This document shows, piece after piece, positions 12,718 to 20,500 of a DNA stretch of 33,885 nucleotides. The notes under the pieces are model-generated. The model was not told the origin of the DNA. It saw nothing but the letters and a program-made list of their open reading frames with translations, and did no database searches. The stretch comes from a virus: IMG/VR virus record IMGVR_UViG_3300027733_000133, positions 1 through 33,885 of that record. The stretch is one strand, 5' to 3'. A program made the translations under genes and the position numbers. Every line of letters starts with the position of its first letter. Within the stretch, counting starts at the first letter, position 1.

Positions 12718-12785
12718 TAATACTTGCTAACCATAGGCTTCGTACCTCTGCCAACTGCTAATGACGGAGCTTTTTTAGTTGCCAT
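12717..12785 (-). CDS. Possible 22-aa basic peptide in the lysis cassette
   Basis: A 22-codon frame rich in Lys (starts MATKKAPSLAVGRGTK). Its ATG overlaps the stop of the holin-like gene and its TAA overlaps the ATG of the endolysin, both as TAATG. The double overlap suggests it is translated, perhaps only to carry ribosomes from one lysis gene to the next. No family recognised. Confidence 0.4.
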   Translation of the reverse strand: MATKKAPSLAVGRGTKPMVSKY

Positions 12786-13042
12786 TAGTGTTTCACCATG
12801 TCAATAAACCACGCGACAGAGGTGGCAATAGACGCGCCAATTCCGCCAACGATTAATAAAGTTTTCCATCCGCCCTGAGCTTCTGACAAAGTCACACTAA
12901 TACTTCTAAGCGCTTCCTTTATTTCTTCAATGTCTTTGGCCATTTTGTCCATGTCCGCCTCTATATGCTTAATGTCTGCGCTATGCGTAGCAAGTTCCCT
13001 TATCGTTTGCATAGCGGCCTCGTCATCATTCCAGTTTGACAT
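12785..13042 (-). CDS. Holin/antiholin-like protein with one membrane span
   Basis: An 85-aa protein with an N-terminal charged coiled coil (about 20-50, IEADMDKMAKDIEEIKEAL), then SEAQGGWKTLLIVGGIGASI and one hydrophobic span (about 58-80). The GGWKTL-membrane arrangement is common in small phage lysis-region proteins that resemble hemolysin XhlA or holins. With a two-span holin also in the cassette, this may be the second holin or an antagonist. It overlaps Rz by 17 nt. Confidence 0.6.
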   Translation of the reverse strand: MSNWNDDEAAMQTIRELATHSADIKHIEADMDKMAKDIEEIKEALRSISVTLSEAQGGWKTLLIVGGIGASIATSVAWFIDMVKH

Positions 13043-13514
13043 AATCTAGATCTCTTAGTGTAGATATATAGTTTTTACAGAGTGTGGCATAAGCGCTCAC
13101 CTCGTCGGCTCTATAAGCTTCGGATTTGAGAAATTCAGTAATTTGGTCTGAAAGTTGCCCATCATTGGTGGAGGTGTCAGTAATGGCGCTGGTATCACTA
13201 GCTTTCGCTGCGGTGCGATCACTACGCGCCCTATGGGTGTCATACAAGCGCTTAGACTTAAAATTATCGCGCTGACTATTAATAGCATTAATGGTTGATA
13301 CATTGGCAGCCTCCAGTTGTTGGGTTGCGTTAAGAGCCTTTTGATGCTCTTTGTCTGCTTGTTCGGTTAATGCCTTAAGCGTTAATGTTGCTTCCATGTT
13401 TTGAGCGGCTATGCCGTCTTGCATGTATTGTATCTGAGCCTTATCAATTTGGTGAGATAGACCAAAACCAGAAGCAAAAGAAACAGCAGCTATTAAAGCA
13501 AAAGCATATATCAT
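13026..13514 (-). CDS. Rz-like inner-membrane spanin
   Basis: A 162-aa protein with an N-terminal signal-anchor (MIYAFALIAAVSFASGFGLS), then a long predicted periplasmic helix rich in Ala/Gln/Lys (about 20-90) and a C-terminal segment with YATLCKNYI. This is the i-spanin plan. A second frame inside it encodes an Rz1-like lipoprotein, which together would fuse inner and outer membranes at lysis. Its ATG overlaps the holin stop (TAATG on the minus strand). Confidence 0.8.
   Translation of the reverse strand: MIYAFALIAAVSFASGFGLSHQIDKAQIQYMQDGIAAQNMEATLTLKALTEQADKEHQKALNATQQLEAANVSTINAINSQRDNFKSKRLYDTHRARSDRTAAKASDTSAITDTSTNDGQLSDQITEFLKSEAYRADEVSAYATLCKNYISTLRDLDYVKLE
13097..13303 (-). CDS. 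Rz1-like outer-membrane lipoprotein spanin, embedded
   Basis: A 68-aa frame wholly inside the Rz-like gene in another reading frame. It has a hydrophobic signal sequence (PLMLLIVSAIILSLSAC) with a lipobox L-S-A-Cys20. A Pro-rich mature part follows (VIPAPLLTPPPMMG), as in classical Rz1 proteins. The embedded arrangement is that of lambda Rz/Rz1. The mature lipoprotein would be 49 residues, anchored in the outer membrane and pairing with Rz in the periplasm. Confidence 0.8.
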   Translation of the reverse strand: MYQPLMLLIVSAIILSLSACMTPIGRVVIAPQRKLVIPAPLLTPPPMMGNFQTKLLNFSNPKLIEPTR

Positions 13515-13681
13515 TAGTCTTTTACCAGCAGACCAAGCCCGCCCGCAACACCGCCAGCCAGTAATAAAAGCTGGTCGATTGATTTACCTTGGTATATAAA
13601 CATAGCCCCCACGAGAGCCGTTACGACCCAAATCAACCCGCGCTGTGTAGATGCTTGACCCCAATGGATGCCTAGTTTCAT
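13514..13681 (-). CDS. Two-span holin
   Basis: A 55-aa frame with MKLGIHWGQASTQRG, hydrophobic span 1 (LIWVVTALVGAMFIY, about 16-30), a short polar turn (QGKSIDQ) and span 2 (LLLLAGGVAGGLGLLV, about 38-53), ending in VKD. The plan is that of small proteobacterial phage holins encoded at the head of lysis cassettes. It controls endolysin release. Coupled on both sides: its ATG overlaps the stop of the 13678 gene and its stop overlaps Rz. Confidence 0.75.
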   Translation of the reverse strand: MKLGIHWGQASTQRGLIWVVTALVGAMFIYQGKSIDQLLLLAGGVAGGLGLLVKD

Positions 13682-13914
13682 GACAGTGCGTTTATTTGAG
13701 CCGTTAAAGCTTGAAGCTGAACTAATAAATCTTCTTTAGTTGGTGGTGGCGTGGGCATTAAAACATCATCAAAGCTCTTTAAAACATTAGCAGCCGCTTC
13801 TTTTTGTGCAGTAGTAGCCTCGTCTTTAAAGGATATTTTGCCGTTTGAATTAACACCATCAATCGGACAAACTGCTTTTAATTCTGCGTCTAGCTTTTCA
13901 ATATTTACAATCAT
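13678..13914 (-). CDS. Small tail-end protein (XkdW-like)
   Basis: A 78-aa protein with IVNIEKLDAELKAVCPIDGV, SNGKISFKDEATTAQKEAA and a C-terminal helix LLVQLQALTAQINAL. Short proteins with this IDG...GKISF...AT..Q...A pattern commonly follow tail-fibre genes. Their role is unclear, with a fibre-associated or chaperone function suspected. AAGGA precedes the ATG. Confidence 0.55.
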   Translation of the reverse strand: MIVNIEKLDAELKAVCPIDGVNSNGKISFKDEATTAQKEAAANVLKSFDDVLMPTPPPTKEDLLVQLQALTAQINALS

Positions 13915-13925
13915 TATTTTTTCCT

Positions 13926-15221
13926 TTATCCGTAAATTGTGCCAGATATGCCGCTTCTTAGCCTAATAGTTGATGTTCCATTAAGGCTCATATTAAAACC
14001 TCTGGCATTGCCAAACCATGTGGTTGTTCCTGAGGCTTCTGAGACTTCTAACCATGCCAGAAAATGACGTCCAACGCTAGGATAGCCAGTATATACAGCC
14101 TTCAAAGCTTGAACTTCGCTGGAATTTGCACGAAACTCCGTAATGTTTGACGAAGTGTTATTTGTTACATCAAGACCAATAGCTACAGCAAGATTTATAC
14201 CACTAGTATTTCTAACCGTACACTGTAAATTGGCCGATACTGGAACTTCACTCAATCCTATAACAAAATCAAGTTGATTATCTGTTGAACCGTTGGCCTG
14301 TCTCATTGTGTTTGTTGTATATGTCCACTCATCGGTTAAATCATTAACTAGCATGTTTCGGATAAGCCTGTTTGATGCGTTCCATAAGTATCGTTTTTTT
14401 AATGAATCTTCACATTGACCCAAAACTGCTGTGGTTCTTCCTGTGCCAAGATAACGCCTAGTTGTTGCTCCAGATTTTACATAAATCCCATCTTGCAATA
14501 CTAATGCGGTGGCTCTTGTTGTGTCGTTTGTCCAATTCACTGTTTCTAGCGCAAAAGTAGAATCAACGATAAAAACATCAAAAGGTGTTGATGTTGTTGC
14601 TGGAACTGCAACGGATTTTTCGCTAAATGTGTTTATTGACCAAGCCGAACCGCTGTAAGTAGCAATCTGATTACCGTTGTACGGTGTAAAATATACAGTC
14701 GTTGCCGCCAAAACATCATCTGTCGTCACAGGCGCAGCTGTAGTTAAAGTAAGCCTGCCATTAATAGTGGCGCTTATAGGTACTGATGATGATGGTGCGC
14801 CAGTAACAGAAATAGTCCAGCTCGCCAGTGTTCCACTACCATTAACGCTAGTCACATTAATAACTAGCGAAGTGCCAGAAAATGCCGTCACTTGCCCGAT
14901 CATGTAATTACTTGGAGATACTGTTGAAGCAGCAAGAACGTATTGACCAATTGCATAAGCCTTGCCAGATTCGACCAGCGTCAATGATTTTGACCCTGTG
15001 CCGATTGCAAGTGATGTGGTGCTTGTTGAGTTAGTTGTTGCTCCACCTAAAACGGTCAAGGCTGCATTAACAACATAAGCCGCAACAGCGACCTCTTGTG
15101 CAAGAGCAGGAACAAAGCGCGTTTTCCAACCGCCCTCTTTTAAGCCTGTCGTTGCATTGTCGTCATCTGTGACTGTAGACCCGTCACCGCCGACTGATGT
15201 GCTAAATGTAACTAAACTCAT
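13926..15221 (-). CDS. Putative tail fibre/receptor-binding protein
   Basis: A 431-aa Thr/Ser/Gly/Asn-rich, predicted all-beta protein. It is the last large structural gene before the lysis cassette, the usual place for the host-recognition protein. The N-terminal 60 residues (FSTSVGGDGSTVTDDDN) look like a particle-attachment part. The middle is low-complexity beta (about 70-200). The C-terminal 150 residues (GLSEVPVSANLQCTV and FGNARGFNMSLNG) could be a jelly-roll receptor-binding domain. No catalytic motif is visible. Function inferred from position and composition. Confidence 0.55.
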   Translation of the reverse strand: MSLVTFSTSVGGDGSTVTDDDNATTGLKEGGWKTRFVPALAQEVAVAAYVVNAALTVLGGATTNSTSTTSLAIGTGSKSLTLVESGKAYAIGQYVLAASTVSPSNYMIGQVTAFSGTSLVINVTSVNGSGTLASWTISVTGAPSSSVPISATINGRLTLTTAAPVTTDDVLAATTVYFTPYNGNQIATYSGSAWSINTFSEKSVAVPATTSTPFDVFIVDSTFALETVNWTNDTTRATALVLQDGIYVKSGATTRRYLGTGRTTAVLGQCEDSLKKRYLWNASNRLIRNMLVNDLTDEWTYTTNTMRQANGSTDNQLDFVIGLSEVPVSANLQCTVRNTSGINLAVAIGLDVTNNTSSNITEFRANSSEVQALKAVYTGYPSVGRHFLAWLEVSEASGTTTWFGNARGFNMSLNGTSTIRLRSGISGTIYG

Positions 15222-16072
15222 AATAATTCCTTAATTTCGTAGCTTGTTTGGTATCTTATATTATAAGGTTGTTGAATTGCTGACAATGTCTGCAAGCGAC
15301 CTAAAAATGCGCGTCTATTTAAATTCAGCGCTGAGCTATCATCATAAATATAAAGAACCTCAGCATCTGTGCCGCTGATCTTTATGATATCGCCATTTAA
15401 GATTGACTCGTTGTAATCTAAATGGTCGAGCGTAAATCTTGCGACCCTGCTTGATGTCCGTCTGTCAAAGTACTCAGCGCCACTGATTGCAGTATCAATA
15501 ACGGTGGTTGTCTCATCACCAACAGACGCGCCTAGATTCATGTTTAATTTTGGCTGATATATTGAGCCTACAAATATTCTACCTAGCTCAATATAACCTG
15601 CTGCGTTTGTGCTATCAAAAAATTCAACTTCATAATAACGCGCGTCCGCTATCGCTGATGGAACGTAAACAATAGACTTAGTAAATAAAGCAATTTCTTC
15701 GGCTGATAATTGCAAGTCCCAGAACCTTGAATCTTCCCATTCATACGTTCCAAAAGGCATTAAAGGCCATGCGTCAATAATACCGCTATCATAAGCAAGT
15801 GTTGTATAACCACTATCCGAATAAGCTCTATAGCGCCAAGTTGCTAGACTTGTTAAGTTGTGGCTAACAATAGCAACAGAACCAATAATCCTAGATTGAT
15901 CTAATGAAAACCTAAGCTTTGTAGAAGCGTTGACGGCATTAGTTGATCTTGCTTTTTTGCCTAATTGTCTATTTTTGATATTAGTCAATGGTAGCGTTGC
16001 AGACCACGATCCATAGGCCGCAAACGTAGCTACGTCTATTCGATTTTGATAGCCAATAATAATATTGCCCAT
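15218..16072 (-). CDS. Tail-tip/baseplate protein
   Basis: A 284-aa protein, beta-rich, with aromatic-rich segments (YEWEDSRFWDLQL and ADARYYEVEFF) reminiscent of a discoidin-like carbohydrate-binding fold, and KARSTNAVNASTKLRFSLDQ near residue 50. It is encoded between the larger tail-tip protein and the putative fibre, with overlaps of 4 nt, so it is part of the distal tail. No family name is certain. Confidence 0.6.
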   Translation of the reverse strand: MGNIIIGYQNRIDVATFAAYGSWSATLPLTNIKNRQLGKKARSTNAVNASTKLRFSLDQSRIIGSVAIVSHNLTSLATWRYRAYSDSGYTTLAYDSGIIDAWPLMPFGTYEWEDSRFWDLQLSAEEIALFTKSIVYVPSAIADARYYEVEFFDSTNAAGYIELGRIFVGSIYQPKLNMNLGASVGDETTTVIDTAISGAEYFDRRTSSRVARFTLDHLDYNESILNGDIIKISGTDAEVLYIYDDSSALNLNRRAFLGRLQTLSAIQQPYNIRYQTSYEIKELL

Positions 16073-16073
16073 G

Positions 16074-17597
16074 TTAGCCCCAAAGCGTTAGTGTTGCGCG
16101 GTTTGTCGAATAATCCGACTCAATGCCTATGATTTTGAATAGTTTACCACCGTTTAACCCAAAACGATTCAATGTTAAGTTTGCAACATTAACTAAATCT
16201 GGCAGCGTCTCTGATAAGTCAAGCGCAATTCGCACAGTGTATAGGTCTCGCCTTGCTTTATAAAGCGCAAGCACACGAGCTGCCTCGGTTGCTGCTGATG
16301 CTTGAGTGATTAATAAAGCGTCTCTAGTAATTTCAACAGCAAGACTATATTGATTTTTTATTGCTGTATCTTCTGATGATGCTGTTAATGATGGCTGTGC
16401 TAATACGTTGCGCCTATCGTCTGCCACTGCTCCGGCCAAATCTGAATATTGCACGGTGTAATTCTTTTGGTAATTAACTTTGACTCGATAAGCCGCTATA
16501 CCTTTGTCCGTATCGTTTGTGCGGTTATGCTCAATGCTTAAAATATTACCAGCGTAAATCTCAATGTTTGCCGCGCCTGTCGGAGCGTCAAAGCGTCCCA
16601 TTCCAAATAATCCTGTAGCATCAAAACCGTAATAAGCACCGATTGATATGGCTATCTGATCCATTACATTAATTGATGTCTCTGTGCTTTCCAGCCACAC
16701 GCCAACAACAGCAGAGTTAAGCGTATCTAATGCTGTTACATCGCCAGCAACAATATCACCCGCAGACACACCGCCTTTTAAGGCAATGGCTTTAAGTATT
16801 TGCGCTACTGTCCTATTGCCTGCCGCTGCGCCTTGTGTTGCATCACACGTTATTAATCCTGATGGCACTGTTGTTAGCCTAATAAACCCTTCTGCTAAAC
16901 AAGTACGGTATTTTCCTGCCGATGGTGCTGTAGCTTGCAATAATGCGTTAGTTGCAACATCAGCCTCAAATACTAAAGCAACACCTCTATCATAAACGTT
17001 GCCGATTGCCGCAATTGCGCCATCATTAATCTGATAAATAAGCTTTGAACTATTGACCATTATCGGTTGAATGTTAAATACTTGACCGAATAATAAGGGT
17101 TTAGGCTTTTTAGCTATGTCCGCAACACCTTCCACGCCTGCTGGTAATGAGTTATTACCAGCATAAAGCGTTGTCTGTAATGGTTTATCAAGTATCGCTA
17201 ATTTATCACGCACTAAAATAGTGGCTTTAGCAAAAGTAAATTCAACTTGCTCCATTGTGCCGTTTAAGATTGTTGTAAATGTTGAAAATGCCGCGCCCTC
17301 TGTTCCAATCTTAATAACTAAGCTTCTACCGTCAAACGAATAAGGCAATAAATAATCCAAGCCGCCATCAACATTAGATAATTCAACCGCACCATAACCC
17401 ACTCGACTAGCTCCGCTTGTTGTGCCGTTGCTAAACATATTTCGACTGATTGATGCAGGGTTTACTATCCTTGCATCATAATAAGCATTAGGTGGCGTGT
17501 CGCTTGGCCCTGTTGTAAAGTTTTGAGATGAATATCTAAATACTTCAGTCGTTCCCGCTGCATCTATAGCAGCGGTTATCTCAACTAAATAAATCAT
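16074..17597 (-). CDS. Tail-tip hub-type protein
   Basis: A 507-aa protein immediately downstream of the tape measure, the position of distal-tail/hub proteins. It starts MIYLVEITAAIDAAGTTEVF and contains SSQNFTTGPSDTPPNAYYD. I have an impression of proteobacterial siphophages that encode this protein and the 15218 protein in place of lambda L-K-I-J, but cannot name a Pfam family. Probably forms the ring that the tape measure and fibre attach to. No peptidase motif seen. Confidence 0.6.
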   Translation of the reverse strand: MIYLVEITAAIDAAGTTEVFRYSSQNFTTGPSDTPPNAYYDARIVNPASISRNMFSNGTTSGASRVGYGAVELSNVDGGLDYLLPYSFDGRSLVIKIGTEGAAFSTFTTILNGTMEQVEFTFAKATILVRDKLAILDKPLQTTLYAGNNSLPAGVEGVADIAKKPKPLLFGQVFNIQPIMVNSSKLIYQINDGAIAAIGNVYDRGVALVFEADVATNALLQATAPSAGKYRTCLAEGFIRLTTVPSGLITCDATQGAAAGNRTVAQILKAIALKGGVSAGDIVAGDVTALDTLNSAVVGVWLESTETSINVMDQIAISIGAYYGFDATGLFGMGRFDAPTGAANIEIYAGNILSIEHNRTNDTDKGIAAYRVKVNYQKNYTVQYSDLAGAVADDRRNVLAQPSLTASSEDTAIKNQYSLAVEITRDALLITQASAATEAARVLALYKARRDLYTVRIALDLSETLPDLVNVANLTLNRFGLNGGKLFKIIGIESDYSTNRATLTLWG

Positions 17598-20500
17598 GAT
17601 GATGCCTCTAGTTTGGCTTTACGTGTTAGCTCTGACATTTCAGCTTTCATTCCTTTTAATTCATTAATCATAGCCACATTAGCGTTTGATTGTAGATTAA
17701 CCAATGCCTGTAGCTCTATCACTTGTTCTTTTAATAAAGTTGCTTGCACTTCACTAGAGTCTTTAATTGATTGAGATATATTATCAAATAGGCCAGCAGT
17801 TTGTGAATGATTAGTGACATTAGCAGGAGAGCCAAAGTTTACAAGCTCTGCTCCTTGTTCACCGACTAAAGACACGCCGCTAGCCATACCACCCATTGCA
17901 TAGGCTGGAATGCTTGCTAAATATTGATCTTTTAAAGCTTGATAAGCATTAGTCGCGTCCATATCTGCGCTCCACGCTCTGTTCATTCCTATGCCAAATC
18001 GCGCCTTGTGGTCTGAATCAAACTTAGATATTACAGCTTCCCAATATGGATTATTTGTCCCACCCGCCGCTGTTGTTGTTGGTACGTTTGACCTATACCC
18101 AGCTAATAATGCCGCTCTATCTGCTGTCGCTTTTACTCTTGCCGCCTCTGCTGCTGCCTCTGTCGCTGCCTGTGTCGCGGCTTGATTGTCTGCGTTTGTT
18201 TTACCTAAATCACTAGCAACATTTAGCGCTAAATCTATCCCTGTTGCGCCTCCATTTGTTGTTGTTGCTAATGTTGCGTTTTCTGCCCTCGTTGCTGCTG
18301 CTGTGGCCTGTATTCTTGCCGCTTCTGCTGCTGCTGCTTTTATTTCTTGTGCTGATACAAATCCGGCTAAAGCATCACCCAAAATTAATATAGACGATGC
18401 AACAGTATTAACGCTTACATCTAAAGCAATTAAATTGCTATTTGCGGCTTTTGCTTGGTCTAGCTGCTCTTGCATCAAATCAACTTGGCTTTTCGTTACA
18501 GCCATTGCCTCTTCTAAGCCTTTTAATACAGACTTATAGTCTGCTTGATAAGCTTCGCCTGTTGCGTTGTATTGCCTTGATGAGTCTAAAAACTCTTTTC
18601 CCAGTGCGGGCAAGCTTGCTAATGCTGCCTCGTTTCCTTGAGCCGCTAATATTGAGGCATCGGTGAAAGCTTTTTTGCTTGAGTTATATATTTCCTCAGG
18701 TGATGCGGTAGGATTTTTAGCGCCTGTTAATTCGTTGTAATACGTGAGTAATCCTTTTCCAAGCGTAACAAATTTATCACGCATTGCTGTCAAGCCCTTA
18801 TAGGCTGTTTCTAGTGTTTTCTCTGTGTTAGCTAAAGCCAAGCTTGCATCAGTTAATTTATTTAATGCTGATGTATAAGCTTTTGTTTCAGCATCCATGC
18901 TTAACGCTGCTTTTTCACGCTCTAAACCTAAAATAGCTTCTGACTCACCTAGCGCCTTATAAATTGCTATTTGTTGATTGTATGATGTATCAATAATTTT
19001 GTTTTGTTCTGCAAGCTTTTCTTTAACTAATTGAGCGCTTAAATCAGCAGCGTCCGCAAAATCTTGAGCCATAGCCAAAGCTAATACATAAATCTCACGA
19101 CCACGCACTGTAGTGTCGTTTTTTAATACATCAAGCAATGCTCTGTAGTTGGCTTTTGCATCAGTGACGATTCCAGTGGTTGAGTCAAAAGTCGCATTAA
19201 CTATTGGCATTAATAGACTAAGCTTTGAAAAGCTATCATTTAATGTTTGTGTTTTGCTAACAAGCTTGTCTTGATCTTTAAAGTAAAGATCAAAATAAGT
19301 GGCTAATGAATCTTTTAACGCTGATATACCGCCAGCAGTTACGATTAAATTAGTATCTAATAAGACACTGGCCGCGCCAATATCTTTTAGCCCTTGCTTA
19401 ATATTAATTAAATCTTTAAAAGCCTCGATTGCATCATCAGCAGTCCCTGGCAACATACCCATAATCGTGTTTAAATCTTCCATCTTTGATGATGCAATGA
19501 TTGACTGTACAACCATTTGTTTTTCAATATCGCCAGTTTTTTGTAGTATCTCTGAATAGTCAACCGCTGTCATTCCAAGCGTCTTAAGCTTTGCCTGTGC
19601 TGTGGCAATGATGACAGTCACGCGCATTAGCGTTTGATAGTAGCCTTCATTCTCTAGCTGAGCCTCTAAAAATTTAGGGTTAAGCAATGCCATTTGATCG
19701 GCAAGCTTTGACACTGTTGCTGTCAATATTTCACCATTTTTTTTAGCATCACTACCTAAAGGAATGCTACCAAGATCAATATTGAAACTATTTAGCTTGT
19801 CTTGTATAGCAACCCCATCGTCACCAATAACGTTAGCCGCTGAAACTATGCTTTGCGCTGTTTGAACAATGGTGTCGCCTATTGCTTTATTAATGTCTGA
19901 ATCTAATGCCGCATAAAATGTTTGTATTTTTGTTTTGGAGTTTTCAATCAAGCCCCATAAGTAAGATGTCGTGCTTGTTACTAAAACGTCAGTGTATTGT
20001 TGAGCCGCGACTATTCCATCCTCGACCACACTACCCAATGTTTGGCTAACAAACTTAATCCCTGACCCCGCGAACTCGCGTTTTATCTTAGTTGAACCTA
20101 GAAATGGATCAAGAATAAAACCCATCACAGAATTTATTACACTGCCAATCGCAGGAACAAGCTTTCCTAACGCTGTAACCAATAATGAAATTCCAAGCGA
20201 CCCAGCTGCGGCTGAGGCTGTCATAAATCCAGACGCCAATCCAACGCCTATATTTGCCGCGCTTATAGATCCACCAGCCACAGCATTTTGCACAGAATTA
20301 CTTGCTGTTGTTGATCCAATGCCTAAACCTGTTTGACCTTCTAAGCCAAACTTTTTAATGGCTGCGTTATTTATTGCATTATTTGAAACAGCAAGCATAG
20401 CTAAACTATTAGCCATTCCTTTGCTGTAATCAAGATCGGCTGTTGAATTTTTTGAAATGTTATCTAAAGCATCAAGAATTGAATTAGACATTTCATTGCT

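Noticed and set aside
12718-12784. Terminator between the second holin-like gene and endolysin
   Set aside because: The T/A run (TTTTTT at 12771-12776) is not preceded by a stem on the transcribed strand; it lies inside the small 22-codon frame.
18186-18539. Plus-strand ORFs inside the tape-measure, fibre and coat genes (for example 117 aa here)
   Set aside because: They are antisense shadows of Ala/Thr-rich coding sequence, with no ribosome sites or recognisable domains.
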